From assembly GCF_016859285.1 (NCBI RefSeq), contig NC_053408.1, positions 8,896,213 to 8,960,212 on the forward strand: a stretch of DNA of 64,000 nt, read 5' to 3'. Shown piece after piece: positions 1 to 12,120 of the stretch. The position numbers and the translations under genes are program-made. Position 1 is the stretch's first letter. Each line of letters starts with the position of its first letter. The notes under the pieces are model-generated. The model was not told the origin of the DNA, did not search any database, and was given only the letters and a program-made list of their open reading frames with translations. The DNA comes from Xiphias gladius. Its lineage: Eukaryota; Chordata; Actinopteri; Istiophoriformes; Xiphiidae.

Positions 1-3000
1 GGGCGCTTGCTACCTGACTGGCCAGTAATGGGGATATCCTCCAAAGCCGACAGAAGAGCCCCCTAATCAGCTGGATCTGTCAGCCAGGCCTGTTTGTTTG
101 CAACCGGAGGGAAATATTCAGAGAGAAGTGGGGGGGGCGCAGAATTTGATGCGGGCTATTCCTGTTAGCAGAAGAGGGAATAATAGAAGCGGGTAGAAGA
201 GAGGGCACAATCATCAACCCCCATCCTTTCCCCCCGCTAACCCCAGCTTCTCCTGAAGCCCCCCCACCACCACCACCACCACCACCACCAACACCACCAC
301 ACTCCCAACACCCCAGTCACTGTCAGGCCAAACACATGATGAATTGCCCTGTCAACAGAATTCATTCAGGGACCAATTAATTCGCCAGAAATGAACTAGA
401 GCCATCAGTCGCTGAAAAACTCAGAGCAAAGAGAGCAAAGTAGCTCTCTTTGGAAGAAAGAGAGACAGTGTGTGTGTGTGCGAAGGAGAGAGAGGGAGAA
501 TGAGAGAGAGGGCGCCAAGGGAGTGCAGTGGAAGTTAGCCTGACAGGAATTGGTCATTTAATGCTTTAGCGCACTGGAGACAGCCCCTGTCATAGAAGAA
601 GCCATGACAGGACTCCCCTGGTACTTTATTTATTAATTATCCAGAGCAGCAAGGGGCATTTAACTGTCTCACTCCGGGCCTGTCAACTCGACTTCTTGTC
701 ATTTCCTCTCCATAAACAGGTCCTTTAGAAACAAACCCGAACAAAAGCAGGAGAAAATGTAATTATTTACCGATCGGGCAAATATTTTTGTTGCAACGGC
801 TGTTGCATTTTTTAAAAAAAAGCAAAATCAGTTGTCATGCTCAGAGTGGTTCAAAAGTGTGACCCTCTTTGAAAGTGTAAACACTTGATTGTCATCAAGG
901 AAACAATATCTGGCCTTGTGTTATGTCAGCTGATCAGCGGTCAGCAGCGAAAGGGCTCCAGCGAGTCAGGTCACTCTCACGACCTCTCGACACAAAAACA
1001 ACACAAACATAAACACCCCTCGAAGAGCGCACACTCCTGTTAGAAAAAATACATCCACTTTATACAGTGGTTCCCTTGATTTTTTGTTGTTTTCTGCTTT
1101 GACCTCTTAAAACAAAGCAATACGTCTTTGTGACCCAGGCTTGTGTATAAGTTTTCAACTTTTTAGACGCCTGGAGAGGTAAAACTGTTCAGTATTTCAC
1201 AATTAAAGGAAAGACAGAGAAAAATGGTTTGCAGAATTTAATTATTTTCCACCTGGGTGATCAGCTCACATCCCTTTAGATTCATCTTGTGATCCCTTGT
1301 GAGGGTCCCGACCTTCATGTTGGGAACAGAGATCTAATATACTTTATCTGATTAAGAAAAACTATTGTTAAAGGACACCTTTGAATCAAATGTCAAAGCA
1401 AGAATACCAGTTGTTTAGACTTTGTAATTCAAAATTTTTGTTAGTTACCTGTTGTTCAATGTGCTTTTGAAGTCTTGAAGCGCTCCATATTACTGTACCA
1501 TTCGTGGCAAGATTTACTGTTAACTCACTTTAAAACCTCCACAAATATCCTGTACTACTTTTGTGAGATTTCATAATTATGTACCTTACAGATAACCTTT
1601 CATTAAAGGGACCCCAAATCATATTGAAACAAAAAACGCAGAGGGGGCTAACTAATGATATCGTAAAGTCAACTGAGAAAATGAGGCCAGGGTACAGGGA
1701 CGTCCATTTTTTTCACATGATGACGAGCTTAATATGAAAGCTACAGTTCTATTGGACACTAGATAGTTTTTATGGTAATACGAAGGGTTTTTTATTTGTC
1801 TGAGAGATGTAAAATAGTTTGCAATGTTAGGCTTTTTGGCCTGAGTGGATTAAAGATGGCAGAATAACCAAAAACTGGACATCACACCATTCTGCCGGAA
1901 GTACGCAGCGTACATTTTCTTCATTACAGTATACTGTATTTTAACCTCAGTTAATCATCATTAGATGATTCTTCTCTGCCATCTCCGTTACAGTGGGACC
2001 GAACCGCTGACTTCTTTACTGCAAGCTGATTGCAGTGATCCGGAAATTGTAATTAATTGTGCCGTTGCATCAAATGTAAGTCACTCTGTGTAAAAGATCA
2101 TCTGTGAAATGAGAGGAACTGATAAATGAAGGACTGACTGACCAAACATTAGCAGAGTACCCAGTCCTTTCTAAATGTGATGGGTTAATCTGAAAGAAAT
2201 CTGCTTTAAGGTAAATGAGTTTTTCTTTAGACCATTTCATTTAATGCAATGAAAAACCCTCCTTAAAGAATAAAAAAATAACAAATCCTTTTTTGTTCCT
2301 TTTCTATAGAACGTAATAGTGCCACTATTGTCTTCCTACAGTTTCTTTTCTATGCTGGAAACTCAATGAGTCTGTGGTTGACCTATTCAGTCAAAGGTCC
2401 GATCTTTCCCTGTTGTGTTGTGTTGATCAGGTGGTAAATATTTGATGGAACCTTTTCTTTAGCACATTAAGCATCCCAGTGTAACAGGAGGATGAAGTGG
2501 CAGCTGGGATGCTGCTGATGCCCTCAGGTATTCCTTACCGAGATCACACAAGAATCCAGAGCAAAACAGCAACGTCACCTGCCCCAACAGCATTACAAAG
2601 CAATTTTATGAAACAAGAAATACATAGAACCTTAATGTAGGAATGTTAAATGATTTTCCATCCAATTCTCCCATTGTCATGGGTGTCGCAATACTTTAAC
2701 TAAACATCTTGTGCGTCGAAACCACACACTGGCATCATAGTCACAGCCCTAAACTGAGTACCTCACTGAGAGCTGATCTTCTCTGCAAGTTTGAAACAAA
2801 GGCGACGAAATCCAGAGGAAGCCAGAAATAAGGAGAAGTGCTGCAGTATATAATTAATTAAATGAGACTAATTAGGAACATGAGAGCAGGTGCCAGGCTA
2901 TGGGCTGACAGCATAGACAGCCAGACAACAGGAAGGGAAAAAAAAAAAAAACCTATGGGTAAGGGGTGTAACATGACAAGAGGAGGGACAAAGCAACTTT

Positions 3001-5487
3001 CTGTGTTTTGTCACATGAAACCTCCAAGGAATATGTGTGACAGAAACTGTAGACCCAGATGCCATGGGGGTCTTTCCTTTTGTCTAAGACAGTTTTTCAT
3101 TTCACCAATTTGAGTTTGATGCAAGCAAGAGATTTTCCTCCTCATTATTTCTTTATATGAAAAAAAAAAAAAAAAAACAGAACTGTACGACCGAGACACT
3201 ACTATATGAACATGTACAGCAGCTCACCAGAGACATTATAGAGATGTTACGCATTTAGAAATACCATGCATATAAAAGGCAACATAGGGCTTATATCACA
3301 GACTGCGCAGCCTCTGGTGTAATCTAGAATTCCAATATTACAGGTCTGACAGAACTCAGTGTAATTTTTTCTCACTTTTGGGTGATAAACGTAATACCAG
3401 CTCACTAGTTCCTATTCCAGAGTTATATCAGGGCACATAAAGTCACTGTTATGGACATGAACCATTGTTTTACATAAATAGTGTACAAGATAGAAGAAAA
3501 CCTGTATTGGCACCACAAAAAGCAGCTCTCATCCTCTTTTTCATTCACACAGATGTGGTTCCCAACGTTACGGAAAGTCCAGCTTGTGTAGCCAGAGATG
3601 CTCAGAAGGGGCATCAGCCTATTTTATCACAATTTGCTCGCTAACCAGTTACAAATGTGGCATGTGATGACAATAATGAGGCTTGATGTCACTTAGCCTT
3701 TGGACCGTGTGTGTGGAATAGCAAAGCAGGGTGTCAGGGTGCTGCAGGTCCGCCACTCTGGTACTGAGAGGCCTCCTGCACGAGAGGTGACAGACACCTC
3801 GGTTAGAGAGAGAGCCGCCTCTCTAACAGCATTATAAATTACTGTAGATCCTATTTGTGTCAGTGGAGGCAAGTGAGGGGAAAATTCAACATCAGCCTAT
3901 TTATTCATTTACTTATTCCCTGGCTCGGTCAGGCTCAGTGCTGCCGGAGAGGAGCTCTGCTCCGCTCTGCAGTGCCGCTCTGCCTCCGAACAAATGCTGT
4001 GTGTTTACGGGGACACATGGGCATTTTATTTCAGAGACACTGGTGATATCAGAGTCAATCAGGCCAGAAGATGGAAAGCATTACAGTAAAGCTGATTTTT
4101 TCCCCCTCCCTATCTGGATGGAGCCTGAATTTTTACACAACCATAAAATAAGCCTGCATGTGTAGACAGCATGTCCACCGTGGGCAAAAACATCCTTGCT
4201 GAAACTTGACTAAAATATATTTAAAAGTTTACGCACACATTTTCTCACACATTTTTTACAACAACTCCTCATACCTTAATGTCAAAATAGGTTATGTGTG
4301 GAAAGTTTGTCAATATGTGGAAACATGTGTAGGTTGTTTTATGACAGAATAAAACCAAAGCAAAACCAGTAGGTTGTTTGTCCAAATAGACCTGTATGAC
4401 CATTACGAAGGAAATTTATTTGGGTGTTTTCTGATCCTTCACCTCCGTGGTTACAGTTTGGTTTAGATTGTTCTGGTAGACTTAGGCAACCAAAACTTGG
4501 TTGAGGTTAGTGACAGATCGGGATCATGATGAAAAAAAAAAAACTCAAAGGATGGTCTCCTTTGTTCAACTATGCTTTGTTGAGCCAAACTACAGCGTTT
4601 GCTCCGCAGAAGAGGTCACTTGTCAGGAAAACGTAAGGTCGTTTTAAGCATTTCAACAAAAGTCCATTGCTGGTGATGTTTTGCATTTGTTTAACCAGCC
4701 TTAGATTAAAAATTTCTTAAACAAGAGTTCCTGGCCAATAGGTTACAGATTAAAAACACAAAACAGATAACACAAAATATGTCACAGGCAGAATGAAACC
4801 AAATGTGATTATGAAATCATAAAAAATGCAGATAAGAATCGCAAGTGATCCCTCCCCAGAAACAACCTAAAGTGGAACCATAAGAGTACAATAAAAAAAA
4901 CCATTGAAAAACAAATAAGACCAGTAAGAACAATGAGGTTATAAACTCTAATATTCTCCATAAATGAATGAATGTCTTGGCAAGTGAGAGATTTTTCTGA
5001 GCAGATGCTGTGTGCTCAATGAACAGGCTCACCTGATTAAAAGTTCAAAACAAGAATGTTAATGGTTATTACTTTGCGTAATCAATAGCAAGTGACAGAG
5101 AATGGATTCTAAAAGAAAAAGTCATTTTCCAGATTACAATGCTACAAGTGATATGAAGGAACAAAGCAACTCCAGCTCGATACGATACCTCCCGAAAAAA
5201 AGAAAAACAAAAAAACAGCTAATACAGAAAAAGAGAGAGAGCTTTTTTTTAATTATCATGGGATGCCTCGGACTCTGCATCATCACTAGTTTGACTAAAT
5301 AGCGTTGGTCAGTGACTCAAGTAGTGGTAAATGGCACAATTAGCAGGCTGAGCAGGGAGAGGTATACTCAATTTGAAAGCCTTCTTTCTTAATCCATCTC
5401 CTGTGATCATGAGAAATGCTGAGCTATGGGCTTTTACGCTCAGTGACATTAATCAGGTTAATTCTAAGTAAAATGTCAACATTGTAA
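1..5487. other. Gene-poor intergenic stretch
   Basis: No exon or open frame here resembles a known protein; the short open frames lack plausible splice context. The interval contains a CAC/ACC tract (264-300), GA/GT-rich low-complexity sequence (about 440-500), oligo-A runs near 2,940 and 3,160, and a moderately GC-rich low-repeat block at about 530-720 that could be a conserved non-coding element. Nothing else can be supported. Confidence 0.6.
264..300. repeat. (CAC)n trinucleotide tract
   Basis: Twelve or so tandem CAC/ACC units with a single CAA interruption. A simple-sequence repeat with no open frame around it that would make it a His/Thr/Pro-coding run. Confidence 0.85.
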
Positions 5488-5661
5488 TCAAGAAGAAGCA
5501 CACTCCAGCAAAATGTAAATGTCTATGGACACTAAATTTAACTGTCCAACAGCTTTTATCTTCCCTATCTCCGTCTTAATGTCGTCCTCTTCTTTCTGCA
5601 CAAATTCCTCTTTCAACAAGTTGACACATTTCCTCTTCAGCTGGGCATATTTGATTAACAG
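5488..5661 (-). CDS. Putative terminal coding exon of an unidentified gene
   Basis: On the minus strand a strong acceptor (pyrimidine run ending TTTTTTTCTTAG) is followed directly by 57 open codons and a TGA stop at 5,490-5,488. The encoded peptide starts LLIKYAQLKRKCVNLLKEEF and is rich in Lys, Glu and Leu with heptad-like spacing, so a coiled coil is likely in its first 35 residues. The other two frames close after at most about 28 codons. I do not recognise the family. Two exon-like segments upstream on the same strand (8,082-8,042 and 7,896-7,847) could belong to the same transcript, but the exons that would link them are unresolved. It could instead be a chance open frame next to a good acceptor. 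A weak ATTAAA-type signal lies downstream near 5,250. Confidence 0.35.
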   Translation of the reverse strand: MLIKYAQLKRKCVNLLKEEFVQKEEDDIKTEIGKIKAVGQLNLVSIDIYILLECASS

Positions 5662-7846
5662 CTAAGAAAAAAAGAAGCACAGATTAGTTTGGAACCTACG
5701 TAGCAACCAACAACAATGAATAGATTAAGTACAGACACCAGGGAGGTGTTGACATGCTTCCTTAACATGAATCTGTTGTTCCTTGTTCTACTTCTCCCAG
5801 TGCCCCAGTGCCCCAGCGCTTAATCCCTCAGTGCACTTGCTCTGTAACCCCAGCAGGTGCAGTTGGAATCTATAAACACAGCTGGTGCGTCTCAGCGTCG
5901 AAACTCTCAGATCTACCTTCACCTTGCACCTCACCCCACCGAAACCCCCCCCAGTTTACCCTGAATACCATGCATAACCCAGATTCATGATGCCGTCTGA
6001 TTCTTTTATCGGGGCTGCAGGCAAGACAAGGGTTCATGTCAACTCATTACAAGTACTCAGTGTTGCCGTCAGGATTTTCAGAAATCTGTCAGGGTTAAAA
6101 AGCCACTGAAAAAGCTTATAGACCATCGTGGCACAAGAAAACTCTCTGAATTCTCCTCTGGTTAGTACCTCTTCAAGGCAAGGTGACCTACAACACGTAT
6201 TCACTTTTAGAGGAAACAGAGATACACTATGATTTTAAACCACAAATACATTCACAAAACCAAGCAGTTACTGAAATAACTCCAATGCGTAGCAAAAAGA
6301 AAGACAAAACGTATTCATGGCAGATTTTAAACTGCCTTTGTGTGGCAGTGTTAAGTGGCAAACCATTTTAGTAGCACCAACCGACACTGACATGATGTCA
6401 GTATTTAATCAAAATGAAATAAATATATTTATTTCAACTGCAAAGAGTTGGTTGAGCTACGCTTGAGCTCTCGGCAAAAGAAGTTTGAAACTGAGACAAG
6501 GATCCAGAGCAGACTGAGTCCTGAACACGTCTCTGCCAAATGTAAGAATAAAGATAGCTAGTTAATGAAAGATAAAGAGAAACATGGATGTCCATGCGCT
6601 CTGGAGTAACACACAGAAGCGTTTTCTGATCTGACGTCCCCATCGACAGGACATAATCTTTCAGAGTCATAATTACTCTGGCCACTAGAGGGCTTCGTCA
6701 CTTCAACGTAAACAGATTTCATTTTGGGGGCACTTGCTGAGACGGATGATGTCGATGTCTTTCTTATTGGAAGGACAGTCTCCCTCATACCTAAACGAAA
6801 ATAGGTCGTTTGTCAGTGCCTTCCAAAAGTAACTACTATTGATTAATTATTATAACAACTATGCGTTACAAAAAACGTTTCATATGAGAGTTTTTCTGGA
6901 TCCATCTCTGTGTTTACAGTTTGGCAATTCAAGTTATAATCCTGTGATAAAAATTGGATGTCTTCTTTATAAATCCCTGTAGCTCCACCAAAACGAATTT
7001 ATGCTTCCTTTGCAAAGCCACAGCTGATGTCGAATTTTTGTCCAGTAGATGCGTGCAGCAGTTCCTGTGACTTCCTTGTGATTGTGCGAGCCATCTGAAT
7101 CCGACTTGGAAATGGTGGACCCTGCCGCCGCTGCTGTACACAGTATCGAGTTAGCTAGTGAATGTAAACACATTTTTCTATCTATAGCGGAGTAAATGCG
7201 AGCCATACACTGTATCAAAATTTGGATTGTAACTTGCTTAAGTTTAGGGAAAGATCATGGTCGAAACTTCCATACTGTAACGAAACTATGCTACTTTCAC
7301 TTCTACTTTTAATAGAGGAAAATCATTATTCTCATAACCAAAAGAAGTCAGGACAACGGAAGCATTAGGTCATTTTGAGTAATCGACTGATGCTGTACAT
7401 TTTCTGATGAGGACAGTCTCGGGGTTCATTGTAAATAAAGAGAAAATTTTGTTCTATTTGCAAGAGGTCTTGTTGTCAACATTGGTAATGTATTGGATTT
7501 CAAGCAATGTTACCATGTATATTTTAAGATATATGTTTTTTAGATATATGTTGGGGAAGAGGTCTGGAAACTAAGACTAAAGTGTAAAGCCTTATAAAAT
7601 AATAGGTGTTCATATATAATTTAATAATGTACACTGCATCTGTTTCCATGCTGTATGTATGTACAGAACTAAACTCTAAAGCTTTATAAAATAATAGGTG
7701 TTTGCATGTATGTACAGACATGTCACCGGGTGTTTCCTCTCTTTTCAAGAAGCTTGATGACGCTGGGTATCGGCTGTCTCATTCACTCTGATTTAATGTT
7801 CTACTCTGCTTTGCATTTTAACTCGTTAAAGTGTCGTAGTCTATAC

Positions 7847-8082
7847 CTGCCCGGGAACGTTAGACCTGATTGCTTAGGAAATTCACTGCTGCCTGCCTGT
7901 AATGAGAGTGGACAGAGGTTAGCACAGCTCAATAGAAGAGATAACCAGTCTTTGATCCAAACAGCCATGCAGAACATACAGGCAATACCATCAGAAAATG
8001 TACTGTCAGGAATTTTGGATTTTAAATTACTCCTGATTAACCTGAAGGGAAGTGGAGGATGAGTTTGGTGGATTTGAGCAGG
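7847..8082 (-). other. Two exon-like segments of a possible minus-strand gene
   Basis: Segment A (8,082-8,042, 41 nt) has acceptor TTTGTTTTCAG and a weak donor (CAG then GTTAAT). Segment B (7,896-7,847, 50 nt) has acceptor CTCTCATTACAG and donor GGGCAG then GTATAG. Only one frame stays open through both, giving a Ser/Pro/Asn-rich peptide that ends segment B with AGSSEFPKQSGLTFPG, as expected of a disordered region. The continuation toward the exon at 5,661 is not resolved; candidate pieces lie near 7,138-7,000 and 6,790-6,600. The family is unknown. Confidence 0.22.
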
Positions 8083-8539
8083 CTGAAAACAAACATGAAG
8101 CTGGTTGGTCACAAAACCTGTCAACTCTCCTGGTTGTGAGGCATCATTAACGCCTTGCACAAAGACAACAAACATACTGTATACTTCAGTTGCCACATCT
8201 AAGACTAAAATGCGAGCTCTTTGTGATGAGGGATTTTATTTTCATGCACCTGTCATTCACCTCCGTCTAAAGCGCTGCAGAAGTGTGAGAACAGCCCTTG
8301 CTGATCAAGATCAGTGAACAGTCTCACGTCTGCAGATGTCTGCTGTGCTATCATCAGAAAAAAAAGTCTACGTGTCAGACCACTGCCATAAAAACATACA
8401 TCAAAGACAGATTTGATTCAGTCAAACTGAAGCCCGAGGTTACCCTCCTCCTTTGGTGTAGGGAAACATGAGCTATAACGATACTGCAGCTATTGTGCAT
8501 ATTTTTTTCATTTTTCCAAACAATACAAAACCATTTTCG

Positions 8540-8720
8540 CACGTATTCGCGAAAACAGCGTCTAAGCTTTCTCATAACAGCCGCTGACTGACATCCGAGG
8601 GCTGTTGTTGCTAGGAGACGCGCTGTCGGCTTTTGATCCGCGGCATCCAACAAACGTTGACAGAAGCCATTTTACCCCCTTTTTCAACCACCCACATAAC
8701 GTTAGCTGTAACAAAACGGG
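8540..8720 (-). promoter_or_regulatory. Possible promoter or first exon of the 5.5-8.1 kb gene
   Basis: This is a local island of CpG-containing sequence (several CGCG, CCGCGG and CGTT words) in AT-rich surroundings, just upstream, in minus-strand terms, of the exon-like segments. Short ATGs occur but none opens a convincing frame. Calling it a promoter is inference from base composition and position only. Confidence 0.2.
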
Positions 8721-10519
8721 GATTTAACCCATCCCTTCACAACGTTCGACAATTGTGAGGTCTCATCAAGCTTCAGTTTGTATTCGAGTCAGAAAGTCAA
8801 AGTTAGCGAGCTAAGCTAACTAGCTTCCAGCCTTAAAGTGGACGCTAATTAGGTAAGCTAGTTAATGTTAGCACCGATTCATACTGTAGCAGAGTTATAA
8901 CAATTCCACTTGCCATTACTAGACATTTTAACTGTAAATTATTTATTTTTAATATGATGTTATTTACTATTGTATTTTTGTTAAGCTTGTTTTTAATGCG
9001 TTATATTAATTTTCCCACTAGGAGGGGTTTGCCAAAAGCTTCATGACCAGTCAACTGTAATAAGCTCCATTAAAATACCTCAACAAGTTTGTCTTTGATG
9101 GTAAAACCATATTTTCTGTACTTGACATGTTAAAAAAGGGCTTAAAATTACCACATCATAAAACTTTTGTGACGATGTTAGTTGTGTGTAATTTGTTGTA
9201 TGGTATTTTGCTGAGCAACTGAATTATTTCTTTCTTTGTTTTACTTTTTTCTGGAGCTTGCTTTCATGAAGTCAGCTCCCAGATAGCAAAATTATTCCGG
9301 CGGATACTCGGGCCACATATTTGTGTTTCTTCTGGCTCAATATATGCCTTGCTCCTCGTTTCAAGTCGGGCCCACATAGAGCATAACTGTCAGATGCTAC
9401 CACATCTGGACCAATTCTGGCACACACACAGAAAACCTTCCTGGCTGTCAGCCAACATTAGAGGATTACAGCCGGAATCAGCCCAGATGTGGAAGAAAAT
9501 GGGCCAGACTTGGGCCAAGAAACCAAGCGTATATTGACCCAGAAGTTTTAACCAGAAAACTTTTGCTATATCATTCTGTTGTTACCATGTAAATGTACTA
9601 CCATTTTTTTTTCTTTAGCTACATGTAAAATGAATTACCAGTCTGTTGTATCTTGTCCCTGTGTATTTTCTGGACCTAATACAACTGCTCAGAGCCACAG
9701 AGTGCCGGTTTGTGCCTCGTTCCTCTACTAAATTTTACTTTTCATTCATTTGATTTCAACACCTGCTGAGTCACTGGCACCTCTTGAACAACATGTGTTT
9801 GTCCTGAATTGGAAAAGGTGGGGATGTAGCTAGCTTTAACTCACAGCAAAGAGTAGTCCCGTTACCTCAGCACTACGTACGTAACTCTGTGATTTTGAAT
9901 AATGACATAGAGTAACAGTGCAGAGTCACAGAATATTTTAGGGATTAACTGCCTGTATGCCCGTTGGCATTGAAGTGATATTATGAACAATTTGCACCAT
10001 TCAGTTTAACAGTACTAACGTCATCGGTCTTTACAGTGAAAGAAATGTAGAGGGCCATATCGCTATTAATTCTCTTCAAACACCATGGATATATATACTG
10101 ATATCGTAGGAAAAGTGAATTTTAATTTCAGTTTGCCATTACCACTGGAGAAAAATACAAATTAAAATTTTGAATTTTGGCCAAATAGGTTCACAAGTCA
10201 AAACAAACCCCATGGATATACTAAATTTACTGCTTTCTCAGCAAAAACGAATTTTAAATTCAATTTGACTTTATATTTAGATATCCCACTCACCAATAAA
10301 CCGGCTGAAAACAGTCAGTGTAAACTGGGCTAATAAAGATAATAATTAAAAAGGGGAAAGTAATTTTTTTTCCTCTTTAATATAAAAATGTCCTAAGGTA
10401 TTTCCCCTTGGACTGGCATGAAAAACATATCTGTTGATATGTCATTGCCCCCTGTAATTAATATTTTCTTTTATCAAGATTATGTTTCAATTTTTTTTAA
10501 AACTGTAAATTAATACTAA
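8721..10519. other. Intergenic, no gene seen
   Basis: AT-rich sequence without supportable exons. It contains an interspersed-repeat-like segment at 9,250-9,540 (listed separately) and CTAGCTTAGC-type low-complexity words near 8,800-8,870. Confidence 0.55.
9250..9540. repeat. Interspersed repeat rich in GGGCCA / GGCCCACAT words
   Basis: The segment repeats variants of TGGGCCAGACTTGGGCCAA and its complement, a word pattern seen in fish repetitive DNA. A 62-codon open frame inside it (9,349-9,537) resembles no protein I know and is taken as a by-product of the repeat. Family and boundaries are uncertain. Confidence 0.35.
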
Positions 10520-10890
10520 ACATTGTCTCAAATCCCTCGGCTCTTGAATATTCAAGAGGGTCAGCTAAAAAAAGATTCAATCTTCCAGAGTTGCCACCTC
10601 AGCCACAGACTGACTGTGCCTTCCAAAACACCTGAGGGGGAAAATGATTTCCTCGTCGCCAGGCTAATGGTGTTCATTTCTGTTAATCTGTGGCCCAGTG
10701 TTTTCCAATTTGGAGGGTGTATCCTCACTCTCCACTGTCTATTATGCTCCAGGGCCGGGGAGAGGCCACTTTCTCCCCATCTTGTGGCACTTGAATTAAA
10801 TGGAAGCAACTTGATTGCTGGGAAGCACGAGGCTAAGTGATAAAGCAATTAAGACACTCCAATTCTTAGCCAAAAGAGGGGGCAGCAACG
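10520..10890. promoter_or_regulatory. Candidate conserved non-coding block
   Basis: Balanced-composition, non-repetitive sequence with several TAAT/ATTA cores (AATTAAAT, GCAATTAAG) flanked by AT-rich repeats. Opposing open frames of 105 and 95 codons occupy the same bases, which fits low stop-codon density better than coding. Regulatory function is inferred from appearance only. Confidence 0.3.
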
Positions 10891-11284
10891 GCTCCGGAGA
10901 GAATTAATATGTATATAATGATATCCTCTAGTCTTTTTGTTCGCATTTTTGTTTCATGTCTTTTTGGGGCTCTTTTGTGTGGAGAGTACACTTTTCCCTT
11001 GGTTTGTCAGAGAGATGAAAACAAATCTACGGTTAATAGGTCCTCAGTGGACAGAAGAGGTCTATTGGAGAGTCCTTTGGGAATGAATGGGAGGACTGGC
11101 TGAAATGAAAGGACACTGATAACAGCGTGGACAACCAGCTGCTTTTCTGCAGGTTGACTTCATCTTGATAAGATTTGCTTTAGATTTTTATTCCTACTTT
11201 CATTTATTCAGATCAACAGTGAAGCATTTATAGCTGTTATTTTTTTACTGTATTGTTAGTTTACAAATGTAGGTACCTTTTCAG

Positions 11285-11850
11285 TGCTGAGGATTAAAAG
11301 GATTAGTTCACCTGAAGTACAAAATACAGATATTCTCACTTACCTCTGCTGGCACAGCCATGCAAATAGTTTTGGTTTTATTTGCCAACGTTTTGAGATA
11401 TCAGCTTCTGAGATTTCTGCCACCAACACCAATTAAGGTGAATGGGATTTTTTTTTTGTAATGTCTCTTTTTAGAGGAATGACCCGGTTATTTTGGAAAA
11501 CCCATAGGTTTGGTAGAATTTTCTTTGGTAGAAGGTAGCTCAGTTTTTGCATGTTTAAATTACAACTAATTTGCAAGATCATATAATTTGTAGGAAATGT
11601 AATGCCACCAAGGATGAAGTGTTTTCAACATGATGAGGAAACATTTATATTTAAAGTATCCTTGAGTACCTGGCTGCAGACAACATGGTGGACCTCCACA
11701 AGAGGCACCTCCGCATTGAAAGAAAATCACATGACCTCATCAGCGGAAGTTGGTCTCCTTCCTATAGTGTTTGCAACATCTGCATTGCACATGTGTGTAG
11801 TCCACTTGTGGCAGGAAAGGCAAGAAGTTAGGAGGATTATATAGCAGTAA
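11285..11850. repeat. Degenerate interspersed repeat
   Basis: It begins with a motif common to fish repeats (AAAAGGATTAGTTCACCTG) and continues through GAGATATCAGCTTCTGAGATTTCTGCCACC-like text, split here by divergence, and a segment mentioning CTGCAGACAACATGGTGGAC. This text resembles multi-copy fish DNA from memory. An 80-codon open frame within (11,602-11,844) is not protein-like. Confidence 0.35.
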
Positions 11851-12090
11851 GATACAGAGTCTATTAAGGATCTTTTAAAAAGTTCACTGGCTTTTCTAAG
11901 GTTTTATTCAATGTTTTCTATCAAACTTTAATGTATTGAAGAATCCAGCGAGCATAGGTATTCTGATATGGAGAAAATACATTTGAAAATGTTAAGTGGG
12001 TCCAAGCATTTAACAATAGCAATTTTTTTCTCCTTGTTGCAGGTCATGTAAGCACTTTTGAAAAATATCTGTGTAACGTAAATTAATCCT

Positions 12091-12120
12091 GAGTTTAAAT
12101 GAGTTTAAATGGGTTTAAAT
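12091..12120. repeat. 10-bp tandem repeat, three copies
   Basis: Three consecutive copies of the unit GAGTTTAAAT; the third has one change (GGGTTTAAAT). Confidence 0.85.

Noticed and set aside
7801..8196. 131-codon minus-strand open frame
   Set aside because: It reads through two good acceptor sites and resembles no protein; the split-exon reading was preferred, itself at low confidence.
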